Source: Glandiceps talaboti
Lineage: Eukaryota > Hemichordata > Enteropneusta > Spengelidae
DNA length: 22,500 nucleotides
Direction of reading: 5' to 3'
Assembly: GCF_964340395.1 (NCBI RefSeq)
Contig: NC_135549.1
Coordinates: 3,205,001 to 3,227,500, forward strand
Position numbers and translations under genes: made by a program. Below, in pieces: positions 14,606-22,500 of the stretch. The first letter of the stretch is position 1. The number at the start of each line of letters is the position of its first letter. The notes beneath the pieces were generated by a model. The model did no database searches. It saw only the letters and a list, made by a program, of their open reading frames with translations, and was not told the origin of the DNA.

Positions 14606-15579
14606 TCCAATATCTTTATAGTATGCTTTGTAAGGTCAAAATACAAAGATCACTAACAGATTTTTATGGAACTCTGAAAGCTCATTTTAAGAACACCACA
14701 TCTGAGATTTATATACTCCCAGCACATAAATCTTTCTAGATATTTAGATCAGTTTGAAGTCATGAGGCTGAAGGTTTGTAAAAGGTTGCATATACACTTC
14801 TTTTTTTGAAATGACAATTTGTCAAACTCTTTAGACTAGGACTGGTATAACAAACTATCTGGAAGTAATTTTGTGTGAGGACGATGATGAAATTAATCTT
14901 TCAGATCCAAAATGCTGATAAACTATAACCATACAATATACCCAAACTATGTCCATCAAAAAAAAAACAATATACAAAGAATCATGAAAATTACTGTGAT
15001 ATTGCTCCTCAACCATTTTCATGAGTGACTGACTTTCCTAGCATGCTGTACATGTATCATGCGGAATTCTAAACTGTCATGTAAATAAAACAGCTGATGA
15101 ACACTAATTGTACCACTTGACTGGCAGTTGAAGAAATAGAAGTGAAGAACAGTGGACCGACGTATAATAAATACTCCTTCTGTATTGAAGATAAGGAGTT
15201 TGATTTATTGGGCTAGGGCTGGATCCACTAACATACAGGAGTAACCACTGATCTGCACTGGTCCCTTGAATGGATGCATGATGGTATAAAGGAAAACTAT
15301 CTGGTTTATACTGGATTACAAAATTAATAGGCAATACCGAGTGACATTTGTATCATAACTTGCCATTCAAACATTTGATGCATTACAACAGTTGTGATAG
15401 AAAACCGTATGTATATTCATTGACAATAAAGAGATACCAGCTATAAATGAGTTTATTCCATTGTGACTCCAACCTTTGGATGTTGAAGGGTAAATTAATT
15501 TCAATGTTGTGAATTTCTGTGGAAGATTTTTCATTGTTGTTTCTGGATAATAGATATAAGTATCACATATGCTATGGTC

Positions 15580-15606
15580 TCACAATTTTCCTCTGCCATC
15601 TGATAT
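15580..15606 (-). CDS. FAM50A: FAM50 exon j, last coding exon
   Basis: Acceptor ATGTTTTCACAG|ATATCA. It encodes ISDGRGKL and a TGA stop at 15582-15580. Vertebrate FAM50A ends within a residue or two of the same Lys-Tyr-Thr-Ile, so the tail is a few residues longer here. Confidence 0.85.
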   Translation of the reverse strand: MSDGRGKL

Positions 15607-18600
15607 CTGTGAAAACATGAAAATAAAAACTCTTTAAGTAACAGCCCTTTGTAGTATGACCCTGATGAGATGATTCGCTGCTAACAATTTTTTACTTAGA
15701 AATCCTTATTTGTAAATAATATTTGAATATCAAATGAACAAGAAAATAAATAATCCTATGCCAATAAATATTATCATGTTTGATCAGGCACTGAAATTTT
15801 GTCATGTTCTTTTAATAGATGTTTTGATGAGCATGTCTTGGTTTTATTGATATTTAGTTTTCTCAGTGTCTTTTGTATGTATGTCTTTCTTATTTTCAAA
15901 AAGACTGAAGTAAATAGACTAAGAACTATGGTGTGAAATTTCAAGTATGGTCTATCATTGTAGCTACATCTGTGCATGAACAGTAAATGCAAAAACAACA
16001 GATTCCATAAATCTTGCCACTAGTTGGCAGTATAATGATTCATTAAGGGAATTCAACCTAAATAGAAGGAAAGCACACAAATAATCCTGAGTGGTGGGTG
16101 TATAGATAACTGCAGAACATTTCATTTGTTTAAGTGGCAACTTTTTCCATTGACAAGTACACTTATGAATACACATCTTTGACATGTATGAAAGGATGAG
16201 TACTAGAGTTAGTAACTTACTGTGTATTTGTCCCATTTCTTTTCTGGATCATAAGGCTCCCATCTACTGGCAGGAAATATATGTTTGTTTCTTTCATACC
16301 AGCTACGAAGTACAACCTTCCCAGCATGAGACTAGTCATAGAATAAGCAATAACAAATATTTAAAATTAAAACAGAAGAGTATTAAGTGTAATGCTGATC
16401 TAAACTTGTAGGAAGCTATTCATTGTACAGTGTTTTCATTATGGCATCAATTGTAGAAAACACTTTATTACTGTGTACCATTGATATTATTCATTGCTGG
16501 AGTTTTACTAACCACTAGAGGGCGCTATTCAGCATTGTCCAAGGACTTGACCATGGATAGCGTTTGGCAAAAGCAACCCATATTGGTTGGTAATACAATT
16601 ATAGAATGTCTATGAAACCAGTAATTGAACACTATCATGTAAAATATGTTAGGTAGTCTTATTTTATTGCAAAGTGTCTTTTGTCTCAACTTCCATAAAT
16701 TTGTAACAGTTAGACCCACTTTGACAAAAATCAATACCCCATTTTAGACCATTACAGGTTTCTAAAAGATGAAAGTTTAGACCTAAATACATTTTCCTTA
16801 GGTGGCAACATTTTGGGGCAATTAATGGCAATTATGATTTGGTAAAGGACAATGGACCACATATTAGACCAAGCAAAATAAAAAATAATGGAAAGTGGAC
16901 CCCATTTTAGACTCTTCAGCTTGAAAAAAAACCAGACCCCATTTTACACCAAAGGGCTAGAAAATGCATCCCAAACAGCAGTACATATACATATACTTAT
17001 ATAAGAGGAGTAGCCCCCCGGGTAACAGGCTTACCTCATCTTTTTCAACTGTTGCATCATTAACTAATCGGATATCATCATGAACATCAAAGCTGAACAG
17101 CGGACCTGTACACAATGAAAACAGAGACACTTTTTGTAATTGATTAGGTAAGGACACCTTGAACTGTTTGTGAATGGCTAGGTAAGGACACCTTGAACTA
17201 TATAAAATACACAGTGTGATACTCTCAAACACTTCTGATTTGAACCATTTTGACTTTTGCTTGGAATTGATGATAGAGCTTAATGGAACAATGTATCTTC
17301 ATAGAGCTTTCATTCCGGTTAATCAGTTTGGTAATTATTGGTGTCATTGGACTAAATGATTAATATAAGATGCTGATGGAATAGACACAAGTAAAGTGAA
17401 AATGATAATTGTTTCATTAAAGCAGCCACAACCCATGAACTCTAGAATACATGAGAATGAATGACTGTAGATGACTTTATAACACTCCCAGACTTCAGCT
17501 ATGTTAACAAAGAAAGACTAAAAGTGGAATTGTCACCAGAGTAGAGAGTTGTTAATATCAACTTTGTTGCCTACTATCGGGGCCTATATCAGGCCGTGAT
17601 ATATTATCCAATATTCATATACACCATCTACAAAAATATTTACTCCATAATTTACACGACTTTGCCTTCAATTTGTGTTCATCTTATTGGAACTTGCAAC
17701 CCTCCCATGATGATCTCTACTGTGAAATAATCTTGATAACTTACCACTTTTGCCTCTGGCTTTTGTTACGATAAAATCATAAAAACTGTAATGCTGTGGA
17801 AAAAAGAAAGGTGGCAAAATATGATAAATAAGATTTAGTAAAAATACAAAAATACAATTGTTCATGACTAAATGGTGAAATGTGCTGACTATACACACTC
17901 ACATTCCAACTTTGAATCTATGGATATGTTAGTTTCAAGATGCATTGCGTGCCTCCCGATACAAGGCCATGTATTTTATCAATTGGTTTTGCATAAGCTG
18001 CACAGGGGGATTGTTGTCATTCTGACTTTACGAGTAAAATCCTTCTGTCATTTAGGCAGTGTTTAGTCTTTGTTCTATGAATCACTCAGAGGTCAATACC
18101 ACTGTATAACAATGAAAAGATTATTTCAAATCTAATAAAGACAAAACAACCCGAAAGTAACCAAATACTGATGCTGAGATGAAAATTACAATGAGTCTAC
18201 TTACATGTGGAATAATTAGATCCTCTTTAATGTACATCAGATTTTCAACTGTAGATGATCTGCAAATATCATCAATAAATTCACTTGAATTGAAACTTTT
18301 GGAAATGATTTGCATAACAGACTCCACTATCTCTTAGATGAGACAACTGCATAGTGCACACAGCCTTCATACCAAAAAGCTCAGATTCAAAGCCAATGTC
18401 AAATAAAGTGATTTAAATATGAACCAGAAAAACAGTTGTCTGAAAGAGCTTGGTTTTTTTTTTATACATGTAACATAGGTGGAATAATCACTCAATATAT
18501 ACTACATGTATTGTGTAAGGTATGCCTCTATTTAGTTCAAATAAATGTACTGCAGAAGGGAATAAAACAAAAGAAAAATGAAACCCTGTTTCTAAGCAAC

Positions 18601-21600
18601 CATTATTTGACATTTCTATTTACTCAATTTACTAAATATTAATTACCACATTACTTTTAAAATACAGATATAATGCTGACTTTATACAATATTTGGGCAT
18701 ACTAGTAATTACTATTTGGCAGAATTCAAACTATGTATTTAGGAATAACACAGAAATGACTTGATGGTGTAAGCTATTATACACACTTCTACAATGTTGA
18801 GATCACCTCTTTATGACAAAGTGTGCTAACAACTCCAGTATATGATTTTAATGCATTCAAAGGCATGCAATGACATTAATATTGTACTCATATATTTTAA
18901 TAGTGATTCTATGTAAATATTTTCATACAACTCAAATAGCTATAAACCCAATTTGCTTGTGTTATATAGTTACAAAGAGTTTAACAAAGAATCTACATTT
19001 TAAAATAACTTTGTTGAAATGTGATATACTGTTCTCCTCTGAACAGTTATAATTTTATCACATTTCACCATGAAGTCTCACTTACTTGAGTTCATGGAAG
19101 TCTTTTCGAAGCATTTCAATTGTCTTTTGTAGGAAATGTTGAATTGTACTTCCTTTTTTCATCTGTGAACATACAAAAGTTAAGATGAACAAAAATGAAA
19201 TCTTTGTGTCCAATAATTGTCTTCCTAAGAGTACCAAAGATGACTTTGTCACTGTGTTTTAAACTTGGAGGTTATTGGTGACACGACATTGATCATCCAT
19301 TGCCCATGCCACTTCAGAAAGTTATAAGCAAATAATCTACATTACTCTATGCACATATGTTTGAGGCAAAATTGAAAATTTGAAACTGTGTACTGTTCAG
19401 TCCAAAGTTTGGGGCACAACTGCTCTTCATACACATACCTGATGGCATATTTAGAAATTGTTGTAACATTCAACATATTAACTATATATAGAGGTTAGCT
19501 ATGTGGATGAGTCAATCACATCAACACATGAGATAATTGATGTAGTCTTTTATTCTTTAGTACTCTGTTATTATGGCTACTGTTGATTTCAGTTGATAGT
19601 TCTGTCAATAGCTATCAGAATTAATCTCAGGGGATTTTTTGATGGTGTAATGCAAAGACTAGATCATCTTCTCATGGAGTCAACTTTGCTGCTTACAGTG
19701 AACATATCTCCTGCTCAATTCCACTCCCTAAATGCCAACATATGTTGCTGTGCTAATCTATGAGTTAAACTGTATCCTACTCTAAGCAGTTGGAGTAGTA
19801 AGACTTACCTGAACAGATCTTCTGTGTCCTGAGCCATCCCAGTAGCTGAAGGTAATCTCAACATCCTCACCTACGGTGTCAAAAAAGGAATTTGTAAGAG
19901 AATTTACCTGATATGTAAACTTGGGTTTGAGTTTGTTGATATTCGCATGTTGAATGACGGTGCCAAATGTAAACACTTGAAGAAAATTATTTTATAATGA
20001 CTTACATGTACACATTTTGAGGGTACATTCTATCTAAAAAAAAGATATTGATTATATTTCATTGTAAATATCAACTTAAAACAAACTCACTTTCCCTAGA
20101 GAAAGGAGATATTAAACATACATCCATTTTTGAGAGGTATTATTACATCAATGTGCTGTTTGTGGTTTATATAAAACGAAAGCTTACCTTTTAATTTTTC
20201 TTGTTTTGCAACCCATTCTTGTCTAAGGACTTCTCTTAGTTTGTTTTCTTCTTCCTGTGAGTTGAAAAAAAAACAGTAGTTGTTTAAATACTGCAAAAAT
20301 CATGAAACCTGATACAAAACGTTGCCTAGCCAGACAAAAATCTTACTAACATTGCTACATTTTATCATCTGGAGTGACAAAAATCTTGACAAAATTGCTT
20401 CTTTAATTGTCTGGCGTTACATACATCTTAACCAATATTGCTACACTTTCTTATCACCGACAGTGAACTACCATTATCAGTACAAGGACAACACTGACAG
20501 TAAACCTAATATTGGTGCATACATTCTGACATATTTGAGACAGCCAATTGACTAAGATGTAACATTTCTAATTCAAGTCTTGTCGTGCCAGATAAACATG
20601 TTGAAATGTTATTTAGGTTTTTTGTTGAGCCAGACAAAAATAGTTAGCAACACCTTTGAGATGCATTGTCTTACCAGATAATAAAATGTTGCCATGTTGG
20701 TAAGATTTTTGTAGAGCTGGATAATGTTTTGTTTCAGGTTTCATGATTTTTGTTGTAAATGATGACTTTGGGTGCCATTGTTTTGACCAAATTCAGTAAA
20801 ACGTAAAAGAATACATGTATCATATATACCGGGTATTGTATATTTGTTTTGCTGTTCACTATCCTGGTCATGAAAATATAGTGGTCTACTTTGAAAATGG
20901 CAGCATAGGTTTCAAACACCTATCTGTTTTGGAGTTTTCATGGAACCAGGAAACATCTATATACTCACTCTTTGAACGAAGCAAGTAAAAATGTACTGTA
21001 CGTACCTCTCTATCTTTATCAGGTAAAAAACTTGTATCAACATCAGGATTCTTTCCTAATTTTTTCTTCTTTGTCACTACAAAATATTCTTCTTTTTCCT
21101 CCTCGCTTTCTCCACTACCATCATCATCATCATCATTATCATCATCATCATCTTCATCATCTTCCTCATCAACATCAAAAGACAATGCTGCTCTTTGCTT
21201 CTTTTGTTGTTTTTCCTTCTTCCTCTTCTCTCTGCTTGAATGAAAATAATTTAAGGTTATCCTAACATCCAAGATGGTGTGAATGAGAAACTCAAGACCA
21301 AGTTAACGCTGTCTCAAGAAAAGAGATCGTTCTTGGAAATGTTTCTCACAAATTTATGCTATTGTATACATTTATAGTTTTTACATCATTGAAAGCACAA
21401 ATTGCAACAACAATTGTCTCATGAACCAGAAGAAAACATGATCTTTCAAAGTTTGAAAAATTTAAATTTGTTCTAACATCTCAATCACATTTTTCAATTT
21501 ATACTTTGTGATGTACGTGTTATATTTTACAGCTATCACTTACGCTATTTTCAATGCATGTGGAGCTGCCTTAGCCAACTCTTTTTCTCTCTCTTTCACC

Positions 21601-21643
21601 AGATCTTCTCTTTTAGCTTTCATTTCATTCAAGGTCACCAAGC
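15580..21643 (-). CDS. FAM50A: FAM50/XAP5 family protein, lacks N-terminal exons
   Basis: Ten minus-strand exons join in phase to give the last 281 residues, from [10 protein letters not shown]-type sequence to the stop at 15582-15580: 21544-21643, 21006-21231, 20188-20254, 19809-19870, 19086-19162, 18205-18259, 17745-17793, 17035-17105, 16221-16331, 15580-15606. FAM50A is a nuclear protein associated with the spliceosome C complex. Seen here in order: a charged helix ([19 protein letters not shown]), a basic stretch ([13 protein letters not shown]), an acidic Asp/Glu run, [18 protein letters not shown], and the XAP5 core with [48 protein letters not shown] and [16 protein letters not shown]. 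Vertebrate FAM50A is about 340 residues, so some 60-70 N-terminal residues are expected to the right of the window. The linker after KELAK (AAPHALKIA) differs from vertebrate forms. Confidence 0.95.
16221..16331 (-). CDS. FAM50A: FAM50 exon i
   Basis: Acceptor ATGACTAG|TCTCAT (weak pyrimidine tract) and donor TACACA|GTAAGT. It encodes 37 residues from [20 protein letters not shown] to [16 protein letters not shown], the strongly conserved C-terminal block. Confidence 0.95.
16512..16527 (+). promoter_or_regulatory. CTCF-like motif in a FAM50 intron
   Basis: CCACTAGAGGGCGCTA is very close to the bilaterian CTCF core (CCASYAGRGGGCGC). It lies in the intron between exons h and i. The shorter core AGAGGGCGCTA or variants recurs inverted near 1943, 1695 and 10084 and, weaker, direct near 14021, so a dispersed repeat end is an alternative reading. 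Confidence 0.4.
16711..16950. repeat. Degenerate GACCCCATTTTAGACC repeats
   Basis: Five related motifs: TAGACCCACTTTGAC (16711), TACCCCATTTTAGACC (16735), GGACCACATATTAGACC (16854), GGACCCCATTTTAGAC (16897), AGACCCCATTTTACACC (16934). Spacing is irregular. They lie in the FAM50 intron between exons h and i and look like a decayed dispersed or tandem repeat. Confidence 0.5.
17035..17105 (-). CDS. FAM50A: FAM50 exon h
   Basis: Acceptor GTGTACAG|GTCCGC and donor GATGAG|GTAAGC. It completes Gly and encodes [20 protein letters not shown] then KDE; it leaves in phase 0. Confidence 0.94.
17145..17199. repeat. 21-bp direct repeat, 34-bp period
   Basis: The segment TAGGTAAGGACACC followed by TTGAACT occurs identically at 17145-17165 and 17179-17199. 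It is 40 bases upstream, in transcript terms, of FAM50 exon h. Confidence 0.75.
17745..17793 (-). CDS. FAM50A: FAM50 exon g
   Basis: Acceptor TTTTCCACAG|CATTAC and donor AAAAGTG|GTAAGT. It encodes [16 protein letters not shown] plus one base of Gly. Confidence 0.94.
18205..18259 (-). CDS. FAM50A: FAM50 exon f
   Basis: Acceptor ATATTTGCAG|ATCATC and donor CCACAT|GTAAGT. It completes Lys and encodes [18 protein letters not shown]. The motif [11 protein letters not shown] is nearly invariant in the family. Confidence 0.94.
18260..19085. other. FAM50 intron e/f
   Basis: AT-rich intron without supported genes or repeats. It contains two TACATGTA palindromes near 18467 and 18502. The short open frames show no family features. 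Confidence 0.7.
19086..19162 (-). CDS. FAM50A: FAM50 exon e
   Basis: Acceptor GTTCACAG|ATGAAA and donor CTCAA|GTAAGT. It encodes [20 protein letters not shown] then DFHEL, and two bases of Lys. Confidence 0.94.
19163..19808. other. FAM50 intron d/e
   Basis: No coding signal, repeat or clear regulatory motif was recognised in this intron. Confidence 0.7.
19809..19870 (-). CDS. FAM50A: FAM50 exon d
   Basis: Acceptor GACACCGTAG|GTGAGG and donor GTTCAG|GTAAGT. It completes Gly and encodes [20 protein letters not shown], the start of the conserved XAP5 core; it leaves in phase 0. Confidence 0.94.
20188..20254 (-). CDS. FAM50A: FAM50 exon c
   Basis: Acceptor TCAACTCACAG|GAAGAA and donor TTAAAAG|GTAAGC. 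It encodes [20 protein letters not shown] plus LK, and leaves the first base of the next Gly codon. Confidence 0.93.
20294..20752. mobile_element. Foldback-type element with 79-bp inverted arms and sub-repeats
   Basis: The left arm (20294-20372) and the reverse complement of the right arm (20674-20752) align over 79 bases with no gap and 12 mismatches (85%); both begin CAAAAATCATGAAACCTG. Inside, units of about 42-48 bp bounded by CCAG/CTGG repeat in both orientations: 20330-20372, 20373-20414 and 20415 onward in one sense, 20588-20633 and 20674-20720 in the other, with common parts ACAAAAATCTTAC and ACATTTTAT. No protein is encoded. This architecture resembles foldback transposons with sub-repeated ends. 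No target-site duplication is convincing. It lies in the FAM50 intron between exons b and c. Confidence 0.65.
21006..21231 (-). CDS. FAM50A: FAM50 exon b (basic and acidic segments)
   Basis: The acceptor region reads AAGCAG|AGAGAAG, a NAGNAG tandem site; using the second AG keeps AEKRKK, using the first (start 21234) gives AREKRKK. The donor is AGAGAG|GTACGT. It encodes 75 residues with a nuclear-signal-like basic run, a long Asp-rich run with Asn, [10 protein letters not shown], and [18 protein letters not shown]. Confidence 0.92.
21119..21171 (-). repeat. FAM50A: Coding GAT/GAG trinucleotide run
   Basis: A CAT/TCA triplet run on the plus strand encodes the Asp-rich stretch of FAM50 exon b ([14 protein letters not shown]). 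FAM50 proteins have an acidic, Glu-rich segment here; this one is built mainly from GAT codons and could vary in length. Confidence 0.8.
21544..21643 (-). CDS. FAM50A: FAM50 exon a (first visible)
   Basis: Acceptor TATTTTAG|GCTTGG and donor ATAGC|GTAAGT. It enters in phase 1 (completing Gly), encodes [20 protein letters not shown] then [12 protein letters not shown], and leaves in phase 2. An upstream exon ending in G is required and lies outside the window. Confidence 0.9.
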
Positions 21644-22500
21644 CTAAAATATAAAAGCAAGAAATTACATGTAAGTACACAGCCTCAAGACAATTTACAT
21701 AATCTTTTTGTTGCAGGAGATTCCAGTCCATCTTCATGTATCCACAATACAAAGCAATCATGAATTCTTATGAACAGTTCACTACACTCACACACTTTGG
21801 CTTTTTGTAAGATTTCAGGCTTTGCTTGTCCAACTTCTGCAAACTCATGATTGGAAAGCCCCTCTTAATTTAACTATAGATGTTTGAGCTCTTCAGCATC
21901 CATGATTTAACTGGCTTAATTACTAATTACAATTTCAATCATGGAGCAAAATTCATAGTGGCCACTTATAGTTGTCAGGAATGGGACTTTTATCATTCTC
22001 AGCCACCTTTCTTTTAATGCCATTGTAACTTTTATACTAGTCACCATTATTGTAAGTCTAGTGTCTCGTTTTTGTTTGTTGTCTTTTGTTTTGTCCCTCT
22101 GGATGTGTGTTGGTTTTGTTGCTTTGCAACTGGTTTCATTGGGAGAATGAGTGCTATGCACTCAAATAATGTTACTCTGTATATGAAAGAATTTCAAGAA
22201 GTAAAATACAATAAATCATGTCTCTGTACTAAGAGAGGGTATCATACCATTCTGTATACCTCCATCCTTACCAAATGAGGTATAAAGAAGACCTGGGGAG
22301 TCTCCTATTATAATAATTGTACCTTCAATCATGATTACCCAATTAAAATATCTCCACTGTATACAAATTTGCATCTATTTACTAACTGTACAAAGTCTTT
22401 TACTATATACATATCTTGCCCAGAATAGTTTTCTTCTCTGATTGCATGTATTCAACATGTACAAGTGTACAAAGTATGTGCCACGCAAGCTTCAAAAATA
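21644..22500. other. FAM50A: FAM50 intron upstream of exon a
   Basis: Exon a needs an upstream exon ending in phase 1 with the FAM50 N-terminal sequence. No such exon is present on the minus strand here, so this stretch is read as intron. No repeat or other gene is supported. Confidence 0.6.

Larger units (their letters stand above)
13318..15579. other. Convergent spacer between NIT1 and FAM50 stops (both 3' UTRs)
   Basis: This 2.26 kb stretch holds the two 3' UTRs, whose ends cannot be fixed from sequence. Contents: a plus-strand AATAAA at 13916, 14048 and 14126; a foldback element at 13804; the CT/CCCT tract at 14291; a 14576 hairpin with minus-strand AATAAA; and minus-strand AATAAA near 15203 and 15452. 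No coding sequence is supported. Confidence 0.7.

Noticed and set aside
20972-21265. His-rich plus-strand ORF
   Set aside because: It is the opposite strand of the Asp-rich run of FAM50 exon b.
22272-22292. 21-base micro-exon with CCCCAG and GTAAGG borders upstream of FAM50 exon a
   Set aside because: It would encode a short hydrophobic insert at a conserved junction (before Gly-Leu-Val-Thr-Leu), with nothing in the family to match it.

Overview
This is a 22.5 kb piece of an AT-rich, intron-rich animal nuclear genome. It holds parts or all of three conserved genes, found by joining short exons at matching splice sites and codon phases. Long AG and GT microsatellites, an enriched TACATGTA palindrome and a NIT1 gene not fused to FHIT suggest a bilaterian invertebrate outside the lineages with a NitFhit fusion, perhaps a marine lophotrochozoan or deuterostome. 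The species cannot be placed from the sequence alone.

Layout. (1) 2846-8911, minus: the 5' half of an ankyrin-repeat gene of the ANKRD26/POTE type, five coding exons (about 245 residues, six full repeats plus the start of a seventh). Its 3' part is not found in 1-2845 and probably lies beyond the left edge. (2) 8912-9115: a short GC-rich head-to-head promoter shared by that gene and NIT1. (3) 9484-13317, plus: a complete NIT1 (deaminated glutathione amidase, 335 residues, six coding exons after a probable non-coding first exon). It has a mitochondrial-type leader and an internal in-frame Met for a possible cytosolic form. Its introns carry a 248-bp perfect GA tract and an 11-copy 39-bp minisatellite. 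(4) 13318-15579: a 2.3 kb convergent spacer with candidate poly(A) signals, a small foldback element and a CT/CCCT tract. (5) 15580-21643, minus: a FAM50 (XAP5 family, spliceosome-associated) gene, ten exons and 281 residues to the stop. The N-terminal exon or exons lie beyond the right edge.

The three genes have unrelated jobs (probable centrosome/cilium scaffold, metabolite repair, nuclear splicing factor), so no shared pathway is proposed. No new enzyme or defence system is visible. The most unusual content is structural: a foldback element with 85% identical 79-bp arms and short internal sub-repeats in a FAM50 intron, a near-perfect 28-bp-arm hairpin in an ANKRD intron, a GA tract starting nine bases inside a NIT1 intron, a GC-AG intron, and a NAGNAG acceptor.
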